64,000 bases of DNA from Elusimicrobia bacterium GWF2_62_30 (lineage in GTDB: Bacteria; Elusimicrobiota; Elusimicrobia; Elusimicrobiales; UBA9959), in contig MGUK01000084.1 in assembly GCA_001799995.1 (NCBI GenBank), positions 62,001-126,000 of the forward strand. The letters run 5' to 3'. Position numbers and translations under genes: made by a program. Position 1 is the stretch's first letter. Every line of letters starts with the position of its first letter. Positions 9,155-18,351 of the stretch are shown here, one piece after another. Under the pieces are notes generated by a model that worked only from the letters and a program-made list of their open reading frames with translations, did no database searches and had not been told where the DNA came from.

Positions 9155-10123
9155 ATGCCGGAAGAACAGCAAGCCGCAGGGCGAGCCGGGCCGCGGGTCC
9201 GTGGCGGGCGCTGGAAGCTCGCCGCGGGGCTGGGCGTGCTCCTGGGCATGTCCGCCCTTTCTTCCGCGGTGGCCCCGGGCATCTCGCCCTTCTACTACGC
9301 CAGGTTCTCAGTCCTTACGCCTCCCGGGCCGGAAGTCCCGCCGCCGGCGGCCTTCCGCCTGATACCGCGCCTTATCCATACCCGGCACAAAGTGGCCAAA
9401 GGCGAGGATATCCGTTCCATAGCCTCGGCCTACGGCACGGACGTGCGTTCGCTGCAGAGCACCAACGGCAACGAGTTCATCTTCCTGTCGCGCGGCGGCT
9501 ACATCCGCGTGCACAACGGCCGCGGCCTGCTTTACGAGGTCACCGGCAACAAGGAGACCTTGAACGGCCTGGCCTCGCGCTACGCGGCCAAGGGCAGGGA
9601 CCTTAAGGCTTTCAAGGCGGAGGTAGTAGCAGAGAACGGCCTGCCGCCTTCGGCGCTGCTGGTCCCCTACACTTTTAAAAAGGGCGACAGGATCTACCTG
9701 CCCGGGGTCTACCTGGACCTGGACACCTACCGCTTGCCGCTGCGCAGCTTTTCGCGCGTTAGCTCCCGCTTCGGGGTGCGCTACCACCCGGTGCTGAAGC
9801 GCCGCATCATGCACAAGGGCACGGATATCCCCATGCCCTACGGCACCCCCGTCTACCCGTCCCGCTCCGGCACCGTGACCTTCGCGGGGCAGAAGGGCGG
9901 CTACGGCAACCTGGTGGAGGTTATCCACAAGGACGGCTCCCGCTGCCGCTACGGGCATTTGCAGCAGATAAGCGTGAAGGAAGGCGAGACGGTGCAGAAG
10001 TCAAAGACCCTGCTGGGCAAGGTCGGCTCTTCAGGCATGTCCACCGGGCCCCACCTGCACTTCGAGATCATCACGCCTTCCGGCAAGTCCATCAACCCGA
10101 TGGCGAAGATAGGGAAGAAGTAG
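9155..10123 (+). CDS. LysM-like / M23 family metallopeptidase (periplasmic cell-wall hydrolase)
   Basis: A 322-residue protein with one N-terminal membrane segment (about 24-44), so it is exported or inner-membrane anchored. A LysM-like module ([18 protein letters not shown]) lies near residues 72-95. The C-terminal lysostaphin-like domain has the metal set H220-KGT-D224 and H300-L-H302, with the intact order HxxxD, GHL, HLH. It may cut peptidoglycan cross-links or activate amidases, since the M23 group also contains EnvC/NlpD-like activators. The complete metal ligands favour an active enzyme. It lies 8 bases after rho. Confidence 0.9.
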   Translation: MPEEQQAAGRAGPRVRGGRWKLAAGLGVLLGMSALSSAVAPGISPFYYARFSVLTPPGPEVPPPAAFRLIPRLIHTRHKVAKGEDIRSIASAYGTDVRSLQSTNGNEFIFLSRGGYIRVHNGRGLLYEVTGNKETLNGLASRYAAKGRDLKAFKAEVVAENGLPPSALLVPYTFKKGDRIYLPGVYLDLDTYRLPLRSFSRVSSRFGVRYHPVLKRRIMHKGTDIPMPYGTPVYPSRSGTVTFAGQKGGYGNLVEVIHKDGSRCRYGHLQQISVKEGETVQKSKTLLGKVGSSGMSTGPHLHFEIITPSGKSINPMAKIGKK

Positions 10124-10134
10124 CCGGGCCGGTT

Positions 10135-10146
10135 TTATGCTATAAT
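10135..10146 (+). promoter_or_regulatory. Predicted rpmE promoter, extended -10
   Basis: TGCTATAAT (10138-10146) is an exact TGn plus TATAAT extended -10 about 33 bases before the rpmE start. No -35 match is visible, as is common for extended -10 promoters. An AGAGGAA ribosome site follows at 10168-10174. Confidence 0.65.
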
Positions 10147-10179
10147 TTATATTCGCACGCTGATTTTAGAGGAATAATT

Positions 10180-10539
10180 ATGAAAAACGACCTGCATCCC
10201 AAATACGATATTTGCGAAGTTACCTGCGCCTGCGGCAACAGCTTCAAGACCCGGTCCATCCGGCCGGTCATTAAAGTCGAGATCTGCGCGGCCTGCCATC
10301 CGTTCTTCACCGGAAAGCAGCGCTTCACGGACACCGCCGGCCGCGTGGAGAAATTCCAGAAGAAATTCGCCGCCACCGAAGGCAAGATGGTGGAGCGCAA
10401 GGTGAAGGCAACGGCCGTGAAGTCCGTGACCCCGCGCCATACCGCCAAGCGCAAGGTGCTGTCTTCCGCCCCTCTCAAGAAGGACGACAAGGCCGCCAAG
10501 CCCGCGCCGAAAGTTGTAAAAGCCCCTGAAGCGAAGTAG
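10180..10539 (+). CDS. rpmE: Large ribosomal subunit protein bL31, with a long basic C-terminal tail
   Basis: The first ~70 residues are a zinc-type bL31, with C16-A-C18 and C36-A-A-C39 as the predicted zinc ligands. Family members are usually about 65-85 residues. This one has 119 because of a Lys/Ala/Pro/Val-rich tail ([12 protein letters not shown], then [13 protein letters not shown]). Such a tail would be disordered and could bind rRNA. It has its own extended -10 promoter, a clear ribosome site and a strong terminator, so it is a single-gene unit. Confidence 0.95.
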   Translation: MKNDLHPKYDICEVTCACGNSFKTRSIRPVIKVEICAACHPFFTGKQRFTDTAGRVEKFQKKFAATEGKMVERKVKATAVKSVTPRHTAKRKVLSSAPLKKDDKAAKPAPKVVKAPEAK

Positions 10540-10552
10540 CTTCGCGGCCCAG

Positions 10553-10590
10553 GCAGGCGTTCCCTTTCACGGGAGCGCCTGCTTTTTTTT
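10553..10590 (+). terminator. Intrinsic terminator of rpmE
   Basis: A 12-base-pair stem (GCAGGCGTTCCC with GGGAGCGCCTGC, one G-T pair), a six-base loop and eight T residues. Confidence 0.93.
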
Positions 10591-10604
10591 GATATCCAGG
10601 GTGA

Positions 10605-10718
10605 CGCGGGGACAGGGTTAGTAAAACCTTCCGGAGGCCGAGGCTTGCATCGCGCCGAGGCCGGAGGATGAGCGAGGCACGGTGTTGCCGAGCGCGTTTT
10701 ACGAACCCTGTCCCCGCG
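10605..10718 (+). repeat. Dispersed palindromic element, copy 1
   Basis: Outer arms at 10605-10627 and 10696-10718 pair as CGCGGGGACAGGGTT plus GTAAAAC with one internal mismatch. They enclose a core (10628-10695) that recurs on the minus strand at 20454-20520 with one substitution and one single-base insertion. The core opens with CCTTCCGGAGGCCGAGG and contains GGAGGATGAGCGAGGCACGG. Arm sequences differ between copies. This copy lies between the rpmE terminator and the prfA start, leaving prfA without another visible promoter. Confidence 0.88.
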
Positions 10719-10741
10719 GCACCAGACCAGTCCCAGGTGCA

Positions 10742-11815
10742 ATGCTGAAAGAAGAACTTGAAGCTATCAAAAGGGAGTTCGCCGAAACCGAGGCCCGGCT
10801 GGCCTCGGGGGGGCTGCAGCCTTCGGAAATAGAGCACCTGTCCCGCCGTCACTCCGCCTGCCGCCAGATCCTGGAAACCCTGGCCGCCTTTGAGAAAGCC
10901 GCGAAAGAAGCCGAAGATACGCGGCAGATGCTTTCCAATACGGATCCCGAGATGGCCGCGCTGGCCGCGGCCGAGCTGCCGGCGCTGGAAGCCGCCGCCG
11001 CCGAGCTTGAAAAGAAATTAAGCCTGCTGCTGATCCCGCCGGACCCGGCGGATTCCAAGAACATCTTCCTCGAAATACGCGCCGGCGTGGGCGGCGACGA
11101 GTCCGCGCTGTTCGCCGGCGACCTGCTGCGCGTCTACACGCGCTTCGCGCAGCGAATGGGCTGGAACGCCGAACTGCGCGACCTTACCGCCACCGGGCTT
11201 AAGGGCATAAAGTACGCCGTTCTTTATATTTCCGGAACGGACGTCTTCGCCTGGATGAAGTACGAGGGCGGCGTGCACCGCGTGCAGCGCGTGCCGCAGA
11301 CCGAGGCGTCCGGCCGCGTGCACACCTCCACCGTCACCGTGGCGGTCATGCACGAAGTCGACGAGGTGGAGATCAAGATAGAGGCCAAGGACCTGAAGAT
11401 GGACACCTACCGCTCCAGCGGGGCCGGCGGCCAGAACGTCAACAAGGTGGAGACCGCCGTGCGCATCACGCATCTCCCCACCGGCATCATCACGGCCTGT
11501 CAGGAAGAGCGCTCGCAGGGCAAGAACCGCGCCAAGGCCATGGCCATGCTGGCGGCCAAACTGGCGCAGATCAGCGAGGAGAACCAGGCCAGGGAGAACG
11601 CCGGGGCGCGCAAGAGCCAGGTGGGCACCGGCGACCGCTCCGAGAAGATCCGCACCTATAATTTTCCGCAGAACAGGGTGACCGACCACCGCATCCAGGA
11701 GTCCTGGCATAACATGCCGGAGATCATGGACGGCAACATAAAGGCGATATTGGAAGAAGTGAAGCTTAACATCGATAAAAAAGGCACAAATGACAGCGGC
11801 AGCGATACTGACTAA
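10742..11815 (+). CDS. prfA: Peptide chain release factor 1
   Basis: A 357-residue release factor that ends translation at UAA and UAG. The stop-codon reading motif is P185-Q186-T187 (PxT type, hence RF1 and not the SPF of RF2), and the peptidyl-hydrolysis motif is G229-G230-Q231. The frame is open further upstream through the palindromic element. ATG 10742 gives the normal family start and length. The Shine-Dalgarno is weak (AGGTG). The gene overlaps prmC, whose product methylates the GGQ glutamine, by 26 bases. Confidence 0.96.
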   Translation: MLKEELEAIKREFAETEARLASGGLQPSEIEHLSRRHSACRQILETLAAFEKAAKEAEDTRQMLSNTDPEMAALAAAELPALEAAAAELEKKLSLLLIPPDPADSKNIFLEIRAGVGGDESALFAGDLLRVYTRFAQRMGWNAELRDLTATGLKGIKYAVLYISGTDVFAWMKYEGGVHRVQRVPQTEASGRVHTSTVTVAVMHEVDEVEIKIEAKDLKMDTYRSSGAGGQNVNKVETAVRITHLPTGIITACQEERSQGKNRAKAMAMLAAKLAQISEENQARENAGARKSQVGTGDRSEKIRTYNFPQNRVTDHRIQESWHNMPEIMDGNIKAILEEVKLNIDKKGTNDSGSDTD

Positions 11816-12632
11816 AGCCTGCGCCCGGCTGACCGCCAACGGCGTGGAGGAACCGGACCTCAACGCTCAGTGGCTGCTGGCCGACGCTTTGGGCCTCGAG
11901 CGCCTGAACCTGCTGGCGGACAGGTCCATCCCCGTGCCGCCCGCCGCCGCGAAACGTTTTGAAAAAACCCTGAAGCTCAAGGAAAGCGGGCTGCCGCTGG
12001 CCTATATCCTGGGCTGGCAGAATTTCCGCGGGCTCAGGATCGGCGTGGACGAGCGCGTGCTGGTGCCCCGCCCCGAAACCGAGGAACTTGCGGCCCTGGC
12101 GGCGGACCACCTGCGCCCGCTCTCCGGCCGGGCCGCGGCGCTGGATTACGGCGCGGGCAGCGGCGCCATCGGGCTCTGGCTGGCCCACACCTTCCCGGCG
12201 CTGACGGTCACGGCGGCCGAGATCTCGGCCAAGGCCCTGGCCTGCGCCCGAGGGAACGCGCGCGCGCTGGGCCTTTCCGGCAGGATGAATTTTATAAAGA
12301 CCGCCTCGCTCACCGGAGTGAAAGGGCCGTTCGACGTGATAGTTTCCAACCCGCCTTATATCCCGAGCGCCGTGATCCCGGGCCTTTCCCCCGAAGTGCA
12401 GAGCGAGCCGCTGGTGGCGCTGGACGGCGGGGGGGACGGGCTGGACGTGGCGCGCATGCTGGTGAAGCTGGCGCCCGGGCGGCTTAAAAAAGGCGGCGCG
12501 CTGATCCTGGAGCTGGGCGCCGACCAGGCCAAAGAACTGCTGGCCGGGCTGGACGCCGCCGTCTGGACGGACAAGAAGATCTTCAAGGACCTCAACGGGC
12601 TGGAACGGTTCTTTCACGCGGTGAAACGTTAG
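11790..12632 (+). CDS. prmC: Release factor glutamine methyltransferase
   Basis: A 280-residue SAM-dependent methyltransferase. It has an N-terminal helical RF-binding part (about 1-85), a [12 protein letters not shown] segment, the SAM-binding motif [15 protein letters not shown], and the signature N187-PPY-190 that holds the target glutamine amide. It modifies the GGQ glutamine of RF1/RF2. Its 26-base overlap with prfA couples the enzyme to its substrate. Confidence 0.94.
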   Translation: MTAAAILTKACARLTANGVEEPDLNAQWLLADALGLERLNLLADRSIPVPPAAAKRFEKTLKLKESGLPLAYILGWQNFRGLRIGVDERVLVPRPETEELAALAADHLRPLSGRAAALDYGAGSGAIGLWLAHTFPALTVTAAEISAKALACARGNARALGLSGRMNFIKTASLTGVKGPFDVIVSNPPYIPSAVIPGLSPEVQSEPLVALDGGGDGLDVARMLVKLAPGRLKKGGALILELGADQAKELLAGLDAAVWTDKKIFKDLNGLERFFHAVKR

Positions 12633-12657
12633 CGTATCCGGTAAGGAGCTATCGACA

Positions 12658-13914
12658 ATGGATAATTTTATAATACGCGGCGGCCGCCCGCTCTCCGGGC
12701 AGACGGCGATCAGCGGTTCGAAGAACGCCGCGCTGCCCATCCTGGCGGCCACGCTGCTGACCCGGGAGAAGTGCGAGATAAAGAACGTGCCGGAGCTGAT
12801 GGACATACGGTCCACCTTCGAACTCCTGAACTACCTGGGCAAGAACTGCTTTTACGGCTACGGCAACTTCGTGGCCGAGGAGCACGGCGCGCTGAAGCTG
12901 CACGCCCCGTACGACCTGGTGCGCAAGATGCGCGCCTCCATGCTGGTGTCGGGCCCGCTGCTGGCCCGCTTTAAAAAAGTGCGGTTCTCGCTGCCGGGCG
13001 GCTGCTCCATCGGCATGCGCCCTATCGACATCCACCTCGAGGCTTTCAAGAAGCTGGGCGCGCAGGTCTCCTACGAGAAAGGCGACGTGATCCTCACGGC
13101 CAAAAAACTTAAGCCCGCGAAGATAAAGTTCCGCTTCCCCAGCGTCGGGGCCACCGAGAACCTGATGATGTGCGCCGCGCTGATCGAGGGCGTGACCACG
13201 CTGGAAAACTGCGCCAGGGAGCCGGAAATAGAAGACCTGGCCGCGGCCCTGACCAAGATGGGAGCGCCCGTGGAGGGCGCCGGCACCCCGACGATAAAGA
13301 TCCGCGGGGCGGCTTCCCTTAAAGGCCTTAAATACACCGTGATGCCCGACCGTATCGAGGCCGGGACCTTCATGCTGCTAGCCGCCGCCGCCGGGGGGAA
13401 GATAAAGCTCCTCAACGCCGCCCCGAAGAACCTGGACGCGCTGATACGCTGCATGAAGAAGGCCGGCATCAAAATTACGGCCTATAAAGATTCCCTGGAA
13501 GTTTTCGCGCCGCGCAGCCGCCCCAGGCCCGTGAACGTTTCAACCAAGCCGCACCCCGGTTTCCCCACCGACCTGCAGGCGCCCTGGATGGCTTTCATGG
13601 CGCGCGCCAACGGCGTCAGCGAAGTGCATGAACATATTTTCGAGAACCGCTTCATGCACGCGCCCGAGCTGGTCCGCATGGGCGCGGATATCACGGTGAT
13701 GGACAAGAAGGCCGTAATGCGCGGCGTGCCGGAACTCCTGGGCGCGCCGGTGATGGCCTCCGACCTCAGGGCCGGGGCGGCCCTGGTGGTGGCGGCCGCG
13801 GCCGCCAAAGGCAGGACCACGATCCGCCGCATCTACCATATCGACCGCGGTTACGAGAAGCTGGAGCACAAACTTAAGGACCTGGGCGTGGACGTGTCGC
13901 GCGTCAAGGCCTGA
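12658..13914 (+). CDS. murA: UDP-N-acetylglucosamine 1-carboxyvinyltransferase
   Basis: A 418-residue EPSP-synthase-fold enzyme for the first committed step of peptidoglycan synthesis. The Lys22-Asn23 pair is in GSKNAALP, and the catalytic Cys116 is in LPGGCSIGMRPID, followed by R121. Having Cys rather than Asp at this position is the fosfomycin-sensitive form. AAGGAG lies just upstream of the ATG. It follows prmC by 25 bases. Confidence 0.97.
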   Translation: MDNFIIRGGRPLSGQTAISGSKNAALPILAATLLTREKCEIKNVPELMDIRSTFELLNYLGKNCFYGYGNFVAEEHGALKLHAPYDLVRKMRASMLVSGPLLARFKKVRFSLPGGCSIGMRPIDIHLEAFKKLGAQVSYEKGDVILTAKKLKPAKIKFRFPSVGATENLMMCAALIEGVTTLENCAREPEIEDLAAALTKMGAPVEGAGTPTIKIRGAASLKGLKYTVMPDRIEAGTFMLLAAAAGGKIKLLNAAPKNLDALIRCMKKAGIKITAYKDSLEVFAPRSRPRPVNVSTKPHPGFPTDLQAPWMAFMARANGVSEVHEHIFENRFMHAPELVRMGADITVMDKKAVMRGVPELLGAPVMASDLRAGAALVVAAAAAKGRTTIRRIYHIDRGYEKLEHKLKDLGVDVSRVKA

Positions 13915-13945
13915 AGCCGGCGCGGAAGTTTTTAGCGAACTGAAA

Positions 13946-15250
13946 ATGACTGGTTTCGAAGAAGCGAAAAAAGAGCTGATCTCGCGGCAGGACTTCGTTA
14001 AGAAGGAAGGCCTGGCGCGCGTCTATGCCTGCCTGGGGCGGCTGGGAAACCCGCACCTGCGCCTTAAAACGGTGCATGTCACCGGCACCAACGGCAAAGG
14101 CTCTGTCTGCGCTCTTTTCGAGGCGTCGGCCAGGGCCGCCGGCCTTAAGACCGGCCTTTTTATCTCGCCGCACCTGGTGAACATCACGGAACGTATACAA
14201 CTGAACGGCAAGCCCATAAGCGAGGACGCCTTCACCGCGCTTTTCGCGGAGGTCCTGGCCGCCGGGCCCGACCTGAGTTTCTTCGAGCTGCTGACGTGCA
14301 TGGCCTTCCTCTGTTTCGCGCGGGAGAAGACGGAACTGGCCGTTTTCGAGGTGGGCATAGGCGGCCGCCTGGATACCACCAACGTGCTGCCCAGGCCGGA
14401 GCTCAGCATTATAACCTCCGTGGATTATGACCATAAAAAATATCTGGGCAATACGCTCGGCGAGATAGCCTCCCAGAAGGCGGGCATCATAAAGCCCGGC
14501 GGCATCTGCCTGGCGCCGCTGCTGCCCCCCGAGGCCAGGGTGGAGGTTTCCAGGGAGGCCGCGGAGAAGAACGCGCAGTGCCATTTCTTCGCGCCGGTCT
14601 TCGACATCGTCTCGAAGGACTGGGAAAAGAACAGCATGACGCTGCGCCATAAAAAAACCGGCGAGGAATTGCAATTCGGCATACTGGGCGCCCCGCAGGC
14701 GTCGAACGCCACGCTTGTCTGGGAGGGCTTCGAGCTGCTGCGGGGCCTGGGCTGGCCGGTGAACACCGCCCACGCCGCGGCCGGCTTCGCGTCGGTGCGC
14801 TGGCCGGCCAGGTTCCAGGCGCTGCGCGGCGGGGCTGATTTTTCGGGAGCGCTCTTTATAGTGGACGGGGCCCACAACGAGGAGGCCGCGCGCGCTTTTT
14901 CCCAGAACTGGCGAGCCTCGCCTTTCGCCGCCCAAAAGGCCGCTTTCGTGGTAGGCATGCTGCAGGACAAGGAGCGCGGCGGCATCCTGCGGCTGCTGGC
15001 GCCGCTGGCCGGGAAATTCATCTTTACGCGTCCGGAATCGCCGCGCGCGGCGGACCCGTGCGCGCTTGCCGACGAGCTTTCGGCTATAAGGCCGGACGCC
15101 GAAGTGGAAGTGCAGGAGGATATCAGGGCGGCGCTGGTCTCGGCGTCCGCCTCCGGCGCCGCCGCGGTACTTGGGTCGTTCTACCTGGCCGGGTCGGCGC
15201 TGGAAATACTGCAGGCTCAGGCGGCCGCGGATAAAGGGGTTAAATTATGA
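13946..15250 (+). CDS. folC: Folylpolyglutamate synthase / dihydrofolate synthase family
   Basis: A 434-residue Mur-ligase-like ATPase. The P-loop VTGTNGKGSV lies near residues 45-54, SPHLVNITERIQLNG is the folate-site segment, and FEVGIGGRLDTTN, TSVDYDH and the C-terminal VDGAHNEEA are family motifs. It adds glutamates to folates and may also make dihydrofolate from dihydropteroate; the sequence does not separate the two activities. The stop overlaps the next ATG in an ATGA. Confidence 0.95.
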   Translation: MTGFEEAKKELISRQDFVKKEGLARVYACLGRLGNPHLRLKTVHVTGTNGKGSVCALFEASARAAGLKTGLFISPHLVNITERIQLNGKPISEDAFTALFAEVLAAGPDLSFFELLTCMAFLCFAREKTELAVFEVGIGGRLDTTNVLPRPELSIITSVDYDHKKYLGNTLGEIASQKAGIIKPGGICLAPLLPPEARVEVSREAAEKNAQCHFFAPVFDIVSKDWEKNSMTLRHKKTGEELQFGILGAPQASNATLVWEGFELLRGLGWPVNTAHAAAGFASVRWPARFQALRGGADFSGALFIVDGAHNEEAARAFSQNWRASPFAAQKAAFVVGMLQDKERGGILRLLAPLAGKFIFTRPESPRAADPCALADELSAIRPDAEVEVQEDIRAALVSASASGAAAVLGSFYLAGSALEILQAQAAADKGVKL

Positions 15251-16191
15251 TCGGAATAGGCATAGATATAGGCGGTACCAATACTAAACTCGTGGCCGTG
15301 ACCAGCGAGGGGAAACTGCTGGGGCAGGACCGGTTCCGCACCGAGCCGGAGAAGGGCGCCGCCGACTTCGTCCGCCGCCTGTCAAAAATGGTGCTGGCTT
15401 TCAAGAAGGACTACGGCCGCCGGGTGGTGTCCATCGGCATAGGCGCCGCCGGCGACGTGGACCCGGAGCGCGGGCTGATACGGTTTTCACCCAACCTCGC
15501 CTGGAGGAACGTGAAGCTCGCTGCGCCGCTGGAAAAGCTGACCGGCCTGCCCTGTTTCATGGAGAACGACGCCAACATGGCCGCCTGGGGCGCTTTCGAA
15601 CTGGAGTTGGGGCGGAAAACGGGCAACGTCATAGCCCTGACGCTGGGCACCGGCATCGGCTCCGGCCTTATCTTCGACGGCAAGCTCTATCACGGCGCCA
15701 ACGGCTCGGCCGGAGAGTCCGGCCACCTCAAAGTCCAGCGCGACGGGCGCCCCTGCCACTGCGGCGGCAAAGGCTGCTTCGAGGCGTACTGCGGCAGCTA
15801 CGCCATCATGGCCCGCGCCAGGGAGCTCATCAAGGATGAAAAAGCTTTCGTCCGCAAATACTCGGCCCCGGACAGGGAAAAATTCAACACCATCTGCCTG
15901 ACCAACGGCGCGGCGGCCGGCAACAAGGCGGCGCGCAGGGTCTGGGCCGAGACCGGGGACTGGCTGGGCCGCGGCCTCGCCGGGCTGATACTGGTGCTGA
16001 ATCCGGACTGCATAGTCCTTACGGGCGGGGTTTCAAAGGCCAAGAAATGGTTCCTGCCCGCCATGAACAAGGTGCTGGGCGACCAGCAGATCTGCACCCC
16101 GTTCTCCCGGGTAAAGATAAAAGTTTCTGATAACGCGGACCTGGGGTCGCACGGCGCGGCCCTGTTCGGGCTGGAGAAGGCGCTGAAATAA
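15247..16191 (+). CDS. ROK family sugar kinase (glucokinase-like)
   Basis: A 314-residue sugar kinase. The N-terminal phosphate loop is DIGGTNTKL, the sugar-binding/catalytic part is ENDANMAAWG, ESGHLKV contributes the zinc-site histidine, and the cysteine cluster is C170-H-C172 to C177 (CHCGGKGC). No N-terminal DNA-binding domain is present, so it is an enzyme rather than a ROK repressor. Glucose is the likely substrate, though other hexoses are possible. It may feed glucose-6-phosphate to the glycogen-type metabolism suggested by the GH57 gene near 61300. Confidence 0.9.
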   Translation: MIGIGIDIGGTNTKLVAVTSEGKLLGQDRFRTEPEKGAADFVRRLSKMVLAFKKDYGRRVVSIGIGAAGDVDPERGLIRFSPNLAWRNVKLAAPLEKLTGLPCFMENDANMAAWGAFELELGRKTGNVIALTLGTGIGSGLIFDGKLYHGANGSAGESGHLKVQRDGRPCHCGGKGCFEAYCGSYAIMARARELIKDEKAFVRKYSAPDREKFNTICLTNGAAAGNKAARRVWAETGDWLGRGLAGLILVLNPDCIVLTGGVSKAKKWFLPAMNKVLGDQQICTPFSRVKIKVSDNADLGSHGAALFGLEKALK

Positions 16192-16222
16192 GGATAACAC
16201 GGGCCAGGGATAAACTTCACGG

Positions 16223-18301
16223 ATGAAGAGGACGATACTCCTGCTGTTCTTAGCGGCCTGCGCGGCCGACGCCGCGGCCTACGACCTGCCGTCCTCCACC
16301 GGCGCGCACCGCGTGCGCTTCGAGGCCGACGAGGCGAAGTTCAACGAGGATACGCGCGTCATAAACCTCAAGGGCAACGTCAAGCTCGAGGAGGTTTCCC
16401 CGGAAGACAAGGTAGTCAAGATAATACGCGCCATGGACCTCTCGGTGAGCATGGCCAGCCGCACCGTGGTGTCCCCGTCCGATTTCGTGATCGACGACGA
16501 TACCGGCAGCGTCTACGGCAAGAGCGGCAGCATGGACTACGGCGGGCAGACGGGGCGCATAAACAACGGGCGCTTCACGCACAGCAATTTCATCTTCCGC
16601 GGCCGCACGGTGACCTTCGACCACGCGGATTACACCTATAAAAAAGCCAGCATCACCAGCTGCGAAGAGGAGCCGGCGCATTACCAGCTCAGGGCTTCCC
16701 GCATCTTCCTGGCCCCGGGCCGCTATTTCCTGGCGTACAATACCGTGTTCTTCGTCGGCAAGGTGCCCGTGTTCTATTTTCCGGTGGTTTACAAGCCGCT
16801 GTCGGGCGGAACGCCGTTCGTCAGCATCTTCCGGCCGGGCTACGACCAGCGCAACGGGTTCTTCATCAAGTCCACCTATGTCTACCGGGTCAACCGCGAG
16901 ACCAGGGCGAAGGTCTTCCTGGACTATTTCGACAGGCGCGGCATAGGCATGGGCGGCGAAGTGGATTTCCAGCGCGTGGAAAAGAACATCACCAACCTTT
17001 CTTTCTACCGCATCCGCGAATACGGCTCGGATTCGGCCAGGTGGGGCGCCAACGGCGGCTACTGGCACAGGCTCAACAGGTTCAACGAATCGGACCCGTC
17101 GCAGTATTACAGCCAGGGCTATTTCCGCCTGCTCTCCGACCCCAGGGTAAACAACGATTTTTTCAGGAGCAACCCTTTCGCGGTCAGCCCCGACGAGCAG
17201 GCCAGCCTGGCCCTGACCAGGCAGACCAGCTACACGCTGACGCGCGTGAGCGCCTACGGCCGCGAGACGCGGTCGTCGGACATGACGAAGTTCCAGAAAG
17301 CCAACAGCTCCATCCCCAGGCTGGATTTCAACACGGTCCCTTTCAGGGTGCTGCGCCTGCCGGTCCTGAATTCGTTCGGCGGGTATTTCGAGAACGCCCG
17401 CGACGAGGGGCAGCCCTTTATCCAGCAGCGGGGGAAGGGCACCTGGACGGTCTCGAAATCGCTGCCGATGTCGCGCAGCGTCATCCTTTCACCGTCGGTC
17501 TTTTACGACCAGTCGCTCTTCATTTCCACCGTGCCGCGCAAGACGGATACCTGGACGGGCCGCTACGGCGGCGGAGCCACGCTGCGCTATGACCGCTCCT
17601 GGGGCTCCCTGGACCTGGGGTATTCCTATACGCAGCGCCTCAAGAACAACAAGTTCGCGAGCGCGGCCGGCGCCCCGGATAAGGGGCAGGAAACCCATTC
17701 GCTCAGCTCCCAGCTGTTCGTCATGCCGCGGTTCAATACTTATTACAAACTGTCCACCTCCTACGACCTGCGCGACTATTTCACGGATTCCTTTTCACGC
17801 CGCCTCGCCCCCATAACGGGGGAGATCTATTACGGGCCGAAGCCGAACATGGAGTTCTTCGTGTCCGAGACGTACAGCCTGCACAGCGGAACGCGCAGTT
17901 TCGTGACGCACGGCAGTATCGGCGACAGCATCAACTATATCGGCGGGGGAATAGCCAATTACAGCAACGCTCCGCATGACTGGATCGTGAGCAATACGCT
18001 GGGGTTCCGCCCGTGGAAGGGGTCGCAGTGGCGCGCGGAGACCGTGGTGCGCAGCCGCCTGGTCTCGCAGGGCGGGTTCAAGTTCAGCGACGTAAAACTG
18101 TTCGAGAAAGGGATAACCCTTTACCGCGATTTCCACGACTTCCACACCCGCTGGAACTTCCGGGAAAGGTCCGGCGGCGTGCGCGAGTTCTTCTTCTACA
18201 TAACGCTGAAGCTCAACGAGCCCAAGCGCGTCGACGACCTGGATCAGAAATCCAGGGAGTTCTGGCACCCCTGGCGGCAGGAGGGCGAGGTCAGGGACTG
18301 A
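16223..18301 (+). CDS. lptD: LPS-assembly protein LptD (OstA family outer-membrane protein)
   Basis: A 692-residue protein with an N-terminal signal sequence (LLLFLAACAADAAA). The OstA/jellyroll domain (about 30-200) contains VINLKGNVKLEE, SGSMDYGGQTGRI and FYFPVVYKP. The remainder is a long aromatic-rich beta-barrel of about 480 residues. The family inserts lipopolysaccharide into the outer leaflet with LptE. It is slightly shorter than E. coli LptD (784). I do not see the four-cysteine pattern needed for its disulfide switch; C166, in the SITSCEEEPAH segment, is the only obvious cysteine of the mature protein. Confidence 0.9.
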   Translation: MKRTILLLFLAACAADAAAYDLPSSTGAHRVRFEADEAKFNEDTRVINLKGNVKLEEVSPEDKVVKIIRAMDLSVSMASRTVVSPSDFVIDDDTGSVYGKSGSMDYGGQTGRINNGRFTHSNFIFRGRTVTFDHADYTYKKASITSCEEEPAHYQLRASRIFLAPGRYFLAYNTVFFVGKVPVFYFPVVYKPLSGGTPFVSIFRPGYDQRNGFFIKSTYVYRVNRETRAKVFLDYFDRRGIGMGGEVDFQRVEKNITNLSFYRIREYGSDSARWGANGGYWHRLNRFNESDPSQYYSQGYFRLLSDPRVNNDFFRSNPFAVSPDEQASLALTRQTSYTLTRVSAYGRETRSSDMTKFQKANSSIPRLDFNTVPFRVLRLPVLNSFGGYFENARDEGQPFIQQRGKGTWTVSKSLPMSRSVILSPSVFYDQSLFISTVPRKTDTWTGRYGGGATLRYDRSWGSLDLGYSYTQRLKNNKFASAAGAPDKGQETHSLSSQLFVMPRFNTYYKLSTSYDLRDYFTDSFSRRLAPITGEIYYGPKPNMEFFVSETYSLHSGTRSFVTHGSIGDSINYIGGGIANYSNAPHDWIVSNTLGFRPWKGSQWRAETVVRSRLVSQGGFKFSDVKLFEKGITLYRDFHDFHTRWNFRERSGGVREFFFYITLKLNEPKRVDDLDQKSREFWHPWRQEGEVRD

Positions 18302-18302
18302 T

Positions 18303-18330
18303 TTGAAGCTGAAATTAAAAATGATAGACT
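18303..18330 (+). promoter_or_regulatory. Possible promoter of the epimerase gene
   Basis: TTGAAG (18303-18308), a 16-base spacer, then TAGACT (18325-18330) preceded by TGA (extended -10). A CAGGGA ribosome site lies just before the ATG. Confidence 0.4.
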
Positions 18331-18351
18331 TTATTTCACAGGGATAAAAAC

